Shown here piece after piece: positions 17,170 to 25,294 of a DNA stretch of 42,569 nucleotides. Each line of letters starts with the position of its first letter. Position 1 is the stretch's first letter. The stretch is taken from assembly GCA_017987975.1 (NCBI GenBank), contig JAGNSQ010000010.1, forward strand, positions 1-42,569. Reading direction: 5' to 3'. The notes under the pieces are model-generated. The model made no database searches. It saw only the letters and a list, made by a program, of their open reading frames with translations, and was not told where the DNA came from. Both the position numbers and the translations under genes were made by a program. The stretch is from Saprospiraceae bacterium. GTDB taxonomy: Bacteria > Bacteroidota > Bacteroidia > Chitinophagales > Saprospiraceae.

Positions 17170-18168
17170 TTATTTTACAAAATTGGGAACCACCTTGGTA
17201 AAGCGGTTGATTACATCATCAAGTTTGGCATAGGCAGATCCTCCTGAGGCGTTTTTATGGCCACCCCCATTAAAATGTGCTGCTGCCATTTGCTGCACAT
17301 TGATGTTGTCTTTTGACCTTAGGGAAATTTTAATTATACTGGGTTGCTCTGTTATTAAGGCAGCTAAAACCACCTCTTTCATCATCAGCAAATAGTTGAC
17401 AATTCCTTCTGTATCTCCTCTGGAAATACCAAATTGTTGGTAATCATCTTTTGTTAAATAGATATATGCAGACTTATGTTCTGTCAATAGTACCATTCTG
17501 TTGGCGAGACAATGACCTAATAATTTTAAATTTTTGGGCTCAAGTGAATTAAAAATGAGATTTGACAAGGCATAGTCATCCACTCCAATATTTTTTAAAT
17601 CGCCTGCAATCTGGTATGTAAGCCCTCTGGTACTGTACCTAAATGAGCCTGTATCAGTAATCAGCCCGGTAAACAAGGCTTCACCAATGTTTTTGTCCAA
17701 TCGATCCATCATTTCAAGATCTTTCATAAACAAATAAACCATTTCTGCTGTAGAACTAGCATTGGTATCTGACAAAATATAATCTGCAATTGGTTCAGGA
17801 TCAATATGATGGTCAATAAGAATTTTTATTGCCTTGGAAAACATAACAGTTTCACCCATCTTGTCTATTCTGTCAAGGGCATTAAAATCCAACAAAAAAA
17901 TAACACCCGCATTTTTGATAGCCTCCAGACATTCCTGAGGGGTTAAGTCATAAATAAGCGGTGACTGGCTGCTATCTATAAGATATTGAAAAACAAGAGG
18001 ATATTCACTTGGATAGATAATTTTGACCGCGTGGTTACCTTTCTTTAAGAAACGACTAAGAGCCACAGTAGAACCTACCGCATCTCCATCAGGGTTCCGG
18101 TGTGATAGAATAACAATATCCTGTGGATTGGATAATTTTAGTTTTATATTTTGTATATCCTCTTTCAA
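17170..18168 (-). CDS. nrnA: DHH/DHHA1 phosphoesterase, NrnA-type oligoribonuclease / pAp phosphatase
   Basis: This 332-residue cytosolic enzyme degrades very short RNAs and, in many members, dephosphorylates 3'-phosphoadenosine 5'-phosphate. Motif I is HRNPDGDAVGS (His23, Asp27, Asp29), motif II FLLDFNALDR, motif III the DHH triad (Asp119-His120-His121), and the DHHA1 substrate motif is GGGHKNASGG (301-310). All manganese ligands are present. The start is a TTG at 18168; no in-frame ATG lies between it and the upstream stop, and the length to motif I fits the family. It is the first gene of the operon with the FKBP gene and prfB. It is divergent from ndk, with the two start codons 123 bp apart. 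I could not find a good -7 box for this gene. Confidence 0.92.
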   Translation of the reverse strand: MKEDIQNIKLKLSNPQDIVILSHRNPDGDAVGSTVALSRFLKKGNHAVKIIYPSEYPLVFQYLIDSSQSPLIYDLTPQECLEAIKNAGVIFLLDFNALDRIDKMGETVMFSKAIKILIDHHIDPEPIADYILSDTNASSTAEMVYLFMKDLEMMDRLDKNIGEALFTGLITDTGSFRYSTRGLTYQIAGDLKNIGVDDYALSNLIFNSLEPKNLKLLGHCLANRMVLLTEHKSAYIYLTKDDYQQFGISRGDTEGIVNYLLMMKEVVLAALITEQPSIIKISLRSKDNINVQQMAAAHFNGGGHKNASGGSAYAKLDDVINRFTKVVPNFVK

Positions 18169-18247
18169 TAGGGAGGCGAATTTCCAAAAATTTTGTGAAA
18201 TAGCAAAAAAATTAATATTTATAATTCAGACAAGCCCCGGGTTTTGT

Positions 18248-18255
18248 TAATTTTG
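18248..18255 (+). promoter_or_regulatory. -7 box TAATTTTG for ndk
   Basis: This exact TAnnTTTG match, followed by CGCC, lies 36 nt before the ndk ATG. Confidence 0.6.
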
Positions 18256-18291
18256 CGCCCTTATCATTTCAAATTTCAAATTTTCAAGAAC

Positions 18292-18714
18292 ATGTCAGCA
18301 AACAGAACATTTACCATGATTAAGCCGGATGCGGTAAAAGCCGGTCATATTGGTGCCATTTTGCAACAAATCTGCGAAGCAGGATTTAAAATAGTAGCTA
18401 TGAAATATACTAAACTTTCTGCTGAAAAAGCCGGAGAGTTTTATGCAGTTCATAGTGCACGTCCTTTTTATGGAGAATTGGTTGAATTTATGTCATCAGG
18501 CCCCATTGTCGCTGCTATTTTGGAAAAAGACAATGCGGTTGCTGATTTCAGGACATTGATCGGTGCGACTAATCCTGCTGAAGCTGCTCCCGGAACCATC
18601 AGAGCAAGATTTGCTAAAAACATAGGTGAAAATGCGGTTCATGGCTCAGACAGCGATGAAAATGCTGCTATCGAGTCAGCCTTCCATTTTGCCGGAACGG
18701 AAATCTTCCAATAA
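18292..18714 (+). CDS. ndk: Nucleoside diphosphate kinase
   Basis: This 140-residue enzyme transfers the gamma phosphate of ATP to NDPs and keeps NTP and dNTP pools balanced. It begins [21 protein letters not shown], with the family's MIKPDAV strand. The phosphohistidine is His117 in [12 protein letters not shown], the hallmark NxxHGSDS signature. Length and residues are complete. The ATG at 18292 is chosen over an upstream in-frame ATG at 18244 because the longer form would start before the -7 box. It has its own promoter and a strong terminator directly after the stop, so it is monocistronic. Confidence 0.98.
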   Translation: MSANRTFTMIKPDAVKAGHIGAILQQICEAGFKIVAMKYTKLSAEKAGEFYAVHSARPFYGELVEFMSSGPIVAAILEKDNAVADFRTLIGATNPAEAAPGTIRARFAKNIGENAVHGSDSDENAAIESAFHFAGTEIFQ

Positions 18715-18745
18715 AAAAAAGCCCTGAAAACAGGGCTTTTTTTTT
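18713..18745. terminator. Bidirectional terminator between ndk and the OmpA-propeller gene
   Basis: The stem GCCCTG / CAGGGC with an AAAA loop is flanked by eight A on one side and nine T on the other. It can end transcription of both convergent genes. Confidence 0.92.
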
Positions 18746-20513
18746 ACATTGAAATTACCTTTACTTCTACCCGCTGGTTCTTTTGTCTACCTTCCAATGA
18801 GGTACTATCAGAAATAGGCTGTCTTTTTCCGTAGCCTTTAAAACTGAGTCTTTTTACCGGTATACCTTTCTTGTAGAAATATTCCGCAACAGTTTTTGCC
18901 CGCTCTGTACTTAGCTTATCACAGTATTCGTGCGGTGGAATCGTATTGGTATGCCCGCCAATTTCAATAACAACACTTGGATTGGCGGATAAAAAGTCAT
19001 ATAACTCGTTCAATACATCAAAACTTTCCGGTGAAATTTCAGTGCTGTCTGCTTTAAAGTATAACTCGTTTATTCTTAATGTTTTACCGATCGCAATGGT
19101 CTTAATATCCAGATCAGGAAGGATTTTTTCACGTGTCATTTTGAAATAAGAAACAGCAGTACATTTGTTCTTATCGCTAACAGTTACGCCGTAATCTCCT
19201 GCCCCAAGTTTGTCAATAAATGACTTTTTAGAACCATTGTTCCATACATAAGACAAATCACCTGTACCACCGGTGCCATTCACTTCTATTCTCCCCTCTT
19301 TACCGTTGGAAGACTTCACTTTTTGCAGGTCAACCACACTGATTTCAATTTCTGAAGGATGTTGAACTTCGATACTGCAAACCTGCCTGTTTTGTGCTTT
19401 GTCAGAGACCGTTACCGCGTAATTTCCTGCACCAATGTTTTTGGGGTTACTGCCTGAGAGTGCCCTATTGCTCCAAACATAATCAAAAGGACCAACCCCA
19501 CCTGTTGCTATCACCTTGACAACTCCATCTGATTTTCCGTGGCAACTCGGTTTTTTTTCTGTAATACATGCTACAGACAAGGCTTTGCCCGCGTTATCAC
19601 TGAATTTTAAGGTAAATAAACCATCGCCCGCTGTTCCTATCCAGATATTATCATTTTTATCACAAACGGTAGAAGTACACTTGCTAGATATGACGCCTGC
19701 ATTTTCAGTAAAATTTTCTGTTTTTTCCTCATATGGGTCGTACCTTATCAAAGCATTAGAAGCAAAATACAGCCTACCTTTTGAATCAATACAAAAGTCG
19801 TTGAATGTACCTTCATACAAATCAGGGCCAAACCCTGCATCATAAAATCGATTAAAGTGGTCAATGAGCCACATTTCCTGGCTTTTAGATTTTGATTCCG
19901 TAGATACAAACCACAAGCCTTCTTTGTTTTCGTAAAAGTGAGTAACTTGTTTATCTCCATGGTCAGCCTGCCAATCTTCATCAGTGATGCGAACTTCCCC
20001 TTTGTCGGTACCGATCCAGCATCGGTTTTTTGAGTCGGTGTAAACAAAAAAGAGGTTGTCAGATGGAAGACTAGAATTTCGGGTATTTAAATTCTCCATT
20101 ATGCCTGTTCCCATATTTCGGATATACAAGCCCTTGTTGGTGGAAATATACAATCGCTGAAGATAAAACTCAATACCTGTTATTTTTGCTTCGAGATCAG
20201 GTAGTAAAATTTCTTTTTCTGTTGCCACTTCATATATAGCCCCATTAGTTGCCGCCCAGCTGCCAAATTTATCATGAAAACAAACATCGATGATTGATTT
20301 GCCACCCAAAACCATTTGAGGCTGATCTTCCAAATTACCAATTATACCCAGGCCGTTTGATGTAGAAACATAAATTTTATTAAATTTATCTACATCTAAA
20401 TGGTGAATTATGCTGTTTTGCTCAAACAACTCGTATCTGGTTACCACCAGTTCATCCTTTTGTGCCCTTAGTTGAAGGGAAAAGAGTAAGACCAGAAAAA
20501 TGAAAAATCTCAA
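18744..20513 (-). CDS. Propeller-SprB repeat-OmpA domain envelope protein
   Basis: This 589-residue exported protein starts at a TTG (20513), the only codon that begins the clean signal peptide MRFFIFLVLLFSLQLRAQ; the frame upstream is closed by TAA without an ATG. Residues about 20-310 look like a two-component-regulator-type propeller (IYVSTSNGLGII, LYISTNKGLYI, CWIGTDKGEVRI, IWIGTAGDGLFTL). Two SprB-type repeats follow (about 315-395 and 397-465), with the hallmarks GGVGPFDYVWSN and GAGNYAVTVSD. The C-terminal 115 residues are an OmpA peptidoglycan-binding domain (VVIEIGGHTN, LSTERAKTVAEYF, LSFKGYGKRQP). SprB is the gliding adhesin in flavobacteria; here the repeats sit in a peptidoglycan-linked protein. 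The role may be structural or adhesive. Confidence 0.85.
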   Translation of the reverse strand: MRFFIFLVLLFSLQLRAQKDELVVTRYELFEQNSIIHHLDVDKFNKIYVSTSNGLGIIGNLEDQPQMVLGGKSIIDVCFHDKFGSWAATNGAIYEVATEKEILLPDLEAKITGIEFYLQRLYISTNKGLYIRNMGTGIMENLNTRNSSLPSDNLFFVYTDSKNRCWIGTDKGEVRITDEDWQADHGDKQVTHFYENKEGLWFVSTESKSKSQEMWLIDHFNRFYDAGFGPDLYEGTFNDFCIDSKGRLYFASNALIRYDPYEEKTENFTENAGVISSKCTSTVCDKNDNIWIGTAGDGLFTLKFSDNAGKALSVACITEKKPSCHGKSDGVVKVIATGGVGPFDYVWSNRALSGSNPKNIGAGNYAVTVSDKAQNRQVCSIEVQHPSEIEISVVDLQKVKSSNGKEGRIEVNGTGGTGDLSYVWNNGSKKSFIDKLGAGDYGVTVSDKNKCTAVSYFKMTREKILPDLDIKTIAIGKTLRINELYFKADSTEISPESFDVLNELYDFLSANPSVVIEIGGHTNTIPPHEYCDKLSTERAKTVAEYFYKKGIPVKRLSFKGYGKRQPISDSTSLEGRQKNQRVEVKVISM

Positions 20514-20646
20514 TGCAGGTCGTTTTACGATTTAAACGAATAAATAGCGAATTAGTATCTTGATCACAAAATCAATTGCGAAAATAAGAAAAGAGGGGGT
20601 GTCGCGGGCATATCTGGGTGAAAAATACATATAATCGTTTAATTAT

Positions 20647-23600
20647 ATGTATATATTATGGTTTTTCATTAATTTGCGCAAAAATATAATTGTTTTGGGG
20701 CAGAAGACCATCAATTTATTTCTAGCGGGCTTCATTTTGTTTGGTAGTGTATTGAGCTACCATTTTTATGAAACATCGGCCTTGTTTGATTTCAGGAAGG
20801 AATTTAGACAGCATTTAGCCGAAAATTACCACCATGATTCGCTTTTGGTGTTAGGTTCTGATGTTTCACTCGGGGGTGAAAATGTGAAAGAATTAGAAGC
20901 ATCCGGTTTTTATATAGAGGTGTTGAGAGGTGATACCTTACTTTTTTGGAATAAAGAAGTTCCTGCTTTGTCTCAAATGGGCACCCTGTATAGAAGTTTT
21001 GATTCAAATCAAAATACCTACAAATTCTATTTCCCTTCCGATACGGTTGCGGGTCTGAGGAGTGCTAAATGGGACATTGCCTTGTTTTGTGGTTGGTTTA
21101 TGGGATTATTTATTTTGATCATAGCCTACCTGCATTGGGTACGAAATTCTCTATTTTGGAATGACAAGATGCGACGTTTCGATATTATCTGGATTCCTTC
21201 CTTTACGTTACTTCTCTTTTTACTACCCGGCTATTTTACAGCAGATCAACTTTTTCAAAATTCAGCATACTTCGGTGATAAATACACTGATGCCAAAATT
21301 CAAATTAGTCTTTGGCAATTTGCTTTAATGGCGATGTTTTTACTTTTCACCTCTGTCTTAAGTCAAAGCGATTGGTTTAAGACCAAATTTCCGCCTTTAA
21401 AACCCAACATCAGGTACCTCACCGGCACTTTTGTAATTGCATTGATTGTATATTATCTGATTGCTGTATCCGAACTTTTCATTCTGGATGGCAAACTAGT
21501 GGTGAATATAGAGGAAGCAATGAATTTTGGTGTTTCAGAATTTTTCTTTTATGGCCTCTCTTTAGGCCACCTGTTTATTGTGGTTTATCTGGCCAAACGA
21601 TTGTTCTCAAAATCAGAAACCTCGACCAAAGGATGGGAAAAAAGTTTATATATTTCCGTTGCTATTCTTTCAGTGACAATTTGTTTTATTCTTTTGGGTT
21701 TTACCACCAACACCATCGGTATTGTATTGTTTTTAATGGTTTTATTTCTTTTATTGGATTTGTATTTCGAGTACTTCGAAATTAATGTTTCTTTTTTATT
21801 GAGTGCTGTCCTTGTATTTGGTTTGTTTTACAGTGTTGTGGTTTACAGCCATGCTTTGGAAAAAACAAATGAAATTACCAAACACAACATAGATAAGACT
21901 TATAAATCTTTGGGCGATGAAAACCTCAGCATGCTCAAAGAAATCAATGATACGATTGTAGCCTCGGAATTATTCCCTTCTTTGGCCAACTTGCCTTGGG
22001 TAGCCAATCTTGATGTTATTGATTTAAAGTCCTACATAAGCAGCCAAATATCTTCACAATCAGAAATGGCTATTGATAACATATATTGTTATGATAAAAA
22101 AGGCACTAGCCTGGCCCTCAATCAAATAGCCAATAAAAACAGAATTGAAAGTCTAATTGCTGAAAGCATGTTGATTACCGACCACATCCATTGGTCACCC
22201 ATTGATAAAACAGCCATCCTCTATTATCATATTGACAATGCAACGGATCCGGCCAATCCCATTTTTATGGCCATTCAATTTTCATTTAAAATCAAGCCGG
22301 TCATACATTTCCCATATAGATCAACCCTCGGTATTTATAAAAACAACCATCTGGTGAAAGTACTGGGCAATCAGGAAGGCACTTCCTACCCCGGCCTTTT
22401 AAGTGAGCTGGAAAGTAAACAGGCGCAACAAATTACCCATCGAAAATCTTTCGAAAACTACACGATAGTTAGTCTTGCCTATAAAGGGTTTATTGCACGT
22501 TTCCTGCCCCTGCTAACTCTGTTCATTTCACTCACCGGCATCATGGTTTTGTTGTTGGTATTGCTTAACTCTTTTTTCCATTTTATTGACGATAGATTTC
22601 ATTTGAGCTTCAATATGCGAAAATCACTTAGAAGCCGATTTCAAACAACGATAACTGGCTTGGTGCTTTTTTCATTTGTTTTGATTGGAGGTACAACCGC
22701 GTTGTACTACCAACGACTTTATAATATTAAAAATACTCAAGGCTTTGAATTATTATTAGATGTTCTTATAAAAGACATCCAAAACAACTTTCCTGAAACC
22801 GAAAACGCTACAGAAGATGGTCGATTGGAAAAAGCATTTAGATCCCTTGAAAGTGTTCATGAATTACCCATTGCTTTTTATTCATCCGACGGTAGAAAAA
22901 TATTAAGCTCACTCAGCTATGACCATGCCCCTGAACGACTCCAAAAATCATTGATTGCCAGTGATGTCAACACCAATACCAATAACATAAAAATTCTCAG
23001 TACCGTCTATCAACCCGGCAAGATTTTAATTCCAGTTTATGATACGAATCAAATGGTTTCTGGATTCTTTCTAACTGAAGATTTTAAACGTTCTCAAGGT
23101 TATGCCGGTTTGTACGATTTTTTAAGCACCTTGCTTACTTTATGCGTATTCTTGTTTCTTACGGCCCTTGCTCTTTCGATGATAGTTACCAATCCTATGA
23201 CAAAATCGCTGAAAAATTTGTCTTCCAGGTTAAAGGACTTTAAGTTGGGTAAAGATAACGAAAGACTGGAGTGGAAAAATCCAGATGAAATCGGAGCACT
23301 GATTTCCAATTTTAACAAAATGCAGGTTGAGTTGAATCACAGTGCTGATCTGTTGAGCAGAACCCAAAGAGATCTGGCATGGAGAGAAATGGCAAAACAA
23401 GTGGCTCATGAAATAAAAAATCCGTTGACCCCAATGAAGCTGAGTATTCAACACATGCAAAATGCAGCTTCACAAGATCCTGATAAAACAAAAATATTAA
23501 TTCAGCGTACTTCTGCCACCATTTTAGAACAAATTGAAAATTTAACTCAAATTGCTGATGAATTTTCGTCCTTCGGTACCTTGCCAAAGGCTTCTAATGA

Positions 23601-24078
23601 CACCATTGTACTTAATGAGGTGGTAGAACACATCCACGATCTTTTCAGAAAAAGAGAGGATATGGATATACAAATGGCAGAGCCCATGAATGATATCCAC
23701 GTTTTTGCAGATAAGAATCAATTGGTCCGGATTCTCAACAATGTTGTTAAAAATGCCACCCAATCCATTCCCGAAGGGCGTAGAGGAAAGATTGAGATTG
23801 AACTCAATCAAAATGAATTGTATGCCGTCATCAAGGTAAGTGACAACGGGGTGGGTATTCCGGAAGTTATGAAAGAAAAAGTTTTTACCCCCAATTTTAC
23901 TACAAAAAGTTCGGGTACAGGCCTGGGATTGGCTATTTCTGCCAATATGATTGAAAGTATGAATGGTCGTATTTACTTCGAATCTCCCAATGAAAGAAAT
24001 GGAACCGACTTTTTCATAGAACTTCCTTTGGTCCGAAACAACAATTACGAAGGCGAAACTCAAATTGATCTGGATTAA
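20647..24078 (+). CDS. Large NtrY-like membrane sensor histidine kinase
   Basis: This protein of up to 1143 residues has many membrane segments in its first half (about 20-42, 140-162, 177-195, 218-236, 255-275, 290-315, 333-395). Two more flank a periplasmic sensor region (about 625-650 and 675-700, then about 825-850). A HAMP linker follows ([15 protein letters not shown]... ending FNKMQVEL). The HisKA box is [19 protein letters not shown] with phospho-acceptor His921. The ATPase domain has the N box ([14 protein letters not shown]), G1 (DNGVGIP), F box and G2 (SGTGLGLAI, 1089-1097). The pattern [15 protein letters not shown] is that of NtrY-type kinases. No response regulator is adjacent, so the partner is unknown. 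The only early ATG (20647) lies before a promoter-like TTAATTTG, so a TTG at 20695 is a possible true start. Confidence 0.9.
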   Translation: MYILWFFINLRKNIIVLGQKTINLFLAGFILFGSVLSYHFYETSALFDFRKEFRQHLAENYHHDSLLVLGSDVSLGGENVKELEASGFYIEVLRGDTLLFWNKEVPALSQMGTLYRSFDSNQNTYKFYFPSDTVAGLRSAKWDIALFCGWFMGLFILIIAYLHWVRNSLFWNDKMRRFDIIWIPSFTLLLFLLPGYFTADQLFQNSAYFGDKYTDAKIQISLWQFALMAMFLLFTSVLSQSDWFKTKFPPLKPNIRYLTGTFVIALIVYYLIAVSELFILDGKLVVNIEEAMNFGVSEFFFYGLSLGHLFIVVYLAKRLFSKSETSTKGWEKSLYISVAILSVTICFILLGFTTNTIGIVLFLMVLFLLLDLYFEYFEINVSFLLSAVLVFGLFYSVVVYSHALEKTNEITKHNIDKTYKSLGDENLSMLKEINDTIVASELFPSLANLPWVANLDVIDLKSYISSQISSQSEMAIDNIYCYDKKGTSLALNQIANKNRIESLIAESMLITDHIHWSPIDKTAILYYHIDNATDPANPIFMAIQFSFKIKPVIHFPYRSTLGIYKNNHLVKVLGNQEGTSYPGLLSELESKQAQQITHRKSFENYTIVSLAYKGFIARFLPLLTLFISLTGIMVLLLVLLNSFFHFIDDRFHLSFNMRKSLRSRFQTTITGLVLFSFVLIGGTTALYYQRLYNIKNTQGFELLLDVLIKDIQNNFPETENATEDGRLEKAFRSLESVHELPIAFYSSDGRKILSSLSYDHAPERLQKSLIASDVNTNTNNIKILSTVYQPGKILIPVYDTNQMVSGFFLTEDFKRSQGYAGLYDFLSTLLTLCVFLFLTALALSMIVTNPMTKSLKNLSSRLKDFKLGKDNERLEWKNPDEIGALISNFNKMQVELNHSADLLSRTQRDLAWREMAKQVAHEIKNPLTPMKLSIQHMQNAASQDPDKTKILIQRTSATILEQIENLTQIADEFSSFGTLPKASNDTIVLNEVVEHIHDLFRKREDMDIQMAEPMNDIHVFADKNQLVRILNNVVKNATQSIPEGRRGKIEIELNQNELYAVIKVSDNGVGIPEVMKEKVFTPNFTTKSSGTGLGLAISANMIESMNGRIYFESPNERNGTDFFIELPLVRNNNYEGETQIDLD
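20669..20676 (+). promoter_or_regulatory. Weak -7-like box TTAATTTG inside the annotated start of the kinase
   Basis: It matches seven of eight positions of TAnnTTTG and is followed by CGC, as in several phylum promoters. If it is real, translation would start downstream, for example at the TTG at 20695. Confidence 0.25.
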
Positions 24079-24209
24079 TTGACATTTTTCAGCATTTTCC
24101 AATTTTCACAACATGTTGATTTACATATTTTTATACATTACAATATAAAAATATACTCAATTAATTAAAAAAAAGGCTTATACATATTGCAATATTATTT
24201 AATACGTAT

Positions 24210-24217
24210 TATCTTTG
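24210..24217 (+). promoter_or_regulatory. Promoter TTG-N20-TATCTTTG of the candidate small RNA
   Basis: A TTG at 24187-24189 stands 20 nt before the exact -7 box TATCTTTG. No ORF longer than 14 codons starts in the next 220 nt. Confidence 0.65.
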
Positions 24218-24226
24218 CATTGTGTA

Positions 24227-24406
24227 AGTTTTGGTTATTAATTGTAAAAATCATTTTGCTCGTATGAAGTTATGAGCAAAATTTTTTGAGAACTCAAGCC
24301 AAGTGGCTTTCAAGATAAAATGTATTTCTTATTAACTTATACATAATATGTTTCTTTCATATTTGGCACGTTATTTGGTATACAAAGATTGAGTTTTGGT
24401 TATTAA
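24227..24406 (+). repeat. Direct repeat pair AGTTTTGGTTATTAA, 165 nt apart
   Basis: The identical 15-mer stands at 24227-24241 and 24392-24406, each followed closely by an ATTG. Both copies lie inside the candidate small RNA. Confidence 0.8.
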
Positions 24407-24416
24407 ATTGAGTAAT

Positions 24417-24444
24417 GCCCGTTGACTATGTCACGGGCTTTTTT
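24417..24444 (+). terminator. Intrinsic terminator of the candidate small RNA
   Basis: GCCCG pairs with CGGGC, and after a one-base bulge TGAC pairs with GTCA around a TAT loop. Six T follow. It lies 74 nt before the xth start codon and upstream of the xth -7 box. Confidence 0.85.
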
Positions 24445-24485
24445 ATTTCCCCTCCTACCAAGGTACTTTTCTGTTGCGGCTTACT

Positions 24486-24493
24486 TATCTTTG
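24486..24493 (+). promoter_or_regulatory. -7 box TATCTTTG for the xth-hutU operon
   Basis: This exact match lies 25 nt before the ATG at 24518. Confidence 0.55.
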
Positions 24494-24517
24494 CCGACAT
24501 CAATAGCAATTCAAAAG

Positions 24518-25282
24518 ATGAAAATTATATCATGGAATGTGAATGGGCTGAGAGCTACAATTGGTAAAGAATTCCACACCCATATAGAAGCTCTGGAACC
24601 CGATATCATGTGTTTACAAGAGACAAAAGCACAGGATGACCAGGTAGCAGCAGCGCTAGCGCCTATGCAGGATTGGTTTATTTACAGTAATTCCGCAGAA
24701 AAAAAAGGGTATTCCGGTGTGGCTATTTTATCCAGAATTAAACCCCTAAGTGTAATCAATGACATTGGCGTGCCAGAGCATGACACAGAAGGGCGTGTGA
24801 TTACCGCTGAATTTGATTCCTTTTACCTGGTCAATGTTTACGTTCCAAACAGCGGTGAGGGCATGAAAAGGCTTGAATATCGTGCTGAATGGGACAAGGC
24901 ATTTGCCGCCTATTTGTTAAAACTCAAAAAAAAGAAAGCTATAGTTGTGACAGGTGATTTCAACGTAGCCCATCACCCTATTGATTTAGCACGACCCAAA
25001 GAAAACTACAACAAAACATCAGGTTATACCCAAACTGAGATTGATGGGATGGATGGTTTGCTCCAGGTAGGATTGTTGGATGCTTATCGTCACCTTAATG
25101 CCTCAGCTGTACAATATACTTTTTGGAGTGTGCGTTTTGGAGCCCGCGCCAAAAATGTTGGATGGCGTATTGATTATTTTTTGGTGGACAAAAAACTGGA
25201 ATCAAAATTGGAAAGTTCCTCCATTCACGATCAACTCACGGGATCAGATCATTGTCCTATCGAATTAATTTTAAAAGCCTAA
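24518..25282 (+). CDS. xth: Exodeoxyribonuclease III / AP endonuclease
   Basis: This 254-residue DNA-repair enzyme of the exonuclease-endonuclease-phosphatase fold cleaves 5' to abasic sites and trims 3' ends. It begins MKIISWNVNGLRA (Asn7) and carries the magnesium-binding Glu35 in LQETK. It also has the GDFNVAHHPIDLARP loop with the catalytic Asp/Asn pair, NVGWRIDYFLV, and the C-terminal GSDHCPIEL with Asp244-His245. All catalytic positions of ExoIII are present. The ATG at 24518 is chosen because it begins exactly at the conserved MKIISWNVNG; an earlier ATG at 24422 would lie inside the small-RNA terminator. It is followed after 12 nt by hutU, so the two genes are probably co-transcribed. 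Confidence 0.96.
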   Translation: MKIISWNVNGLRATIGKEFHTHIEALEPDIMCLQETKAQDDQVAAALAPMQDWFIYSNSAEKKGYSGVAILSRIKPLSVINDIGVPEHDTEGRVITAEFDSFYLVNVYVPNSGEGMKRLEYRAEWDKAFAAYLLKLKKKKAIVVTGDFNVAHHPIDLARPKENYNKTSGYTQTEIDGMDGLLQVGLLDAYRHLNASAVQYTFWSVRFGARAKNVGWRIDYFLVDKKLESKLESSSIHDQLTGSDHCPIELILKA

Positions 25283-25294
25283 AAGCGCTGTCAA

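Larger units (their letters stand above)
24224..24445 (+). ncRNA. Candidate stand-alone small RNA (about 220 nt)
   Basis: A promoter at 24187-24217 and an intrinsic terminator at 24417-24444 bound a unit without a meaningful ORF; the longest ATG frame is 14 codons. The start is estimated at about 6 nt after the -7 box. Visible structure includes a 9-bp hairpin ATTTTGCTC / GAGCAAAAT (about 24255-24284), a small hairpin AAGCC-AAGT-GGCTT (about 24299-24312), and a weak ATGTAT / ATACAT stem. The 15-nt motif AGTTTTGGTTATTAA occurs twice, near the 5' end (24227-24241) and near the 3' end (24392-24406). I do not recognise tmRNA, SRP RNA or RNase P. 6S RNA is not excluded, but the two ends repeat rather than pair. 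Alternatively it is a terminated leader of the xth operon, although xth has its own -7 box after the terminator. Confidence 0.5.

Noticed and set aside
23542-24102. A 186-codon minus-strand frame opposite the histidine kinase
   Set aside because: It covers the conserved ATPase domain in antisense; it is composition-driven.
24227-24406. The 15-nt direct repeats as attachment sites of an inserted element
   Set aside because: No integrase or foreign gene lies between them; only 165 nt separate the copies.
24422-24517. N-terminal extension of xth from an ATG at 24422
   Set aside because: It starts inside the terminator hairpin and before the -7 box; homology starts at 24518.
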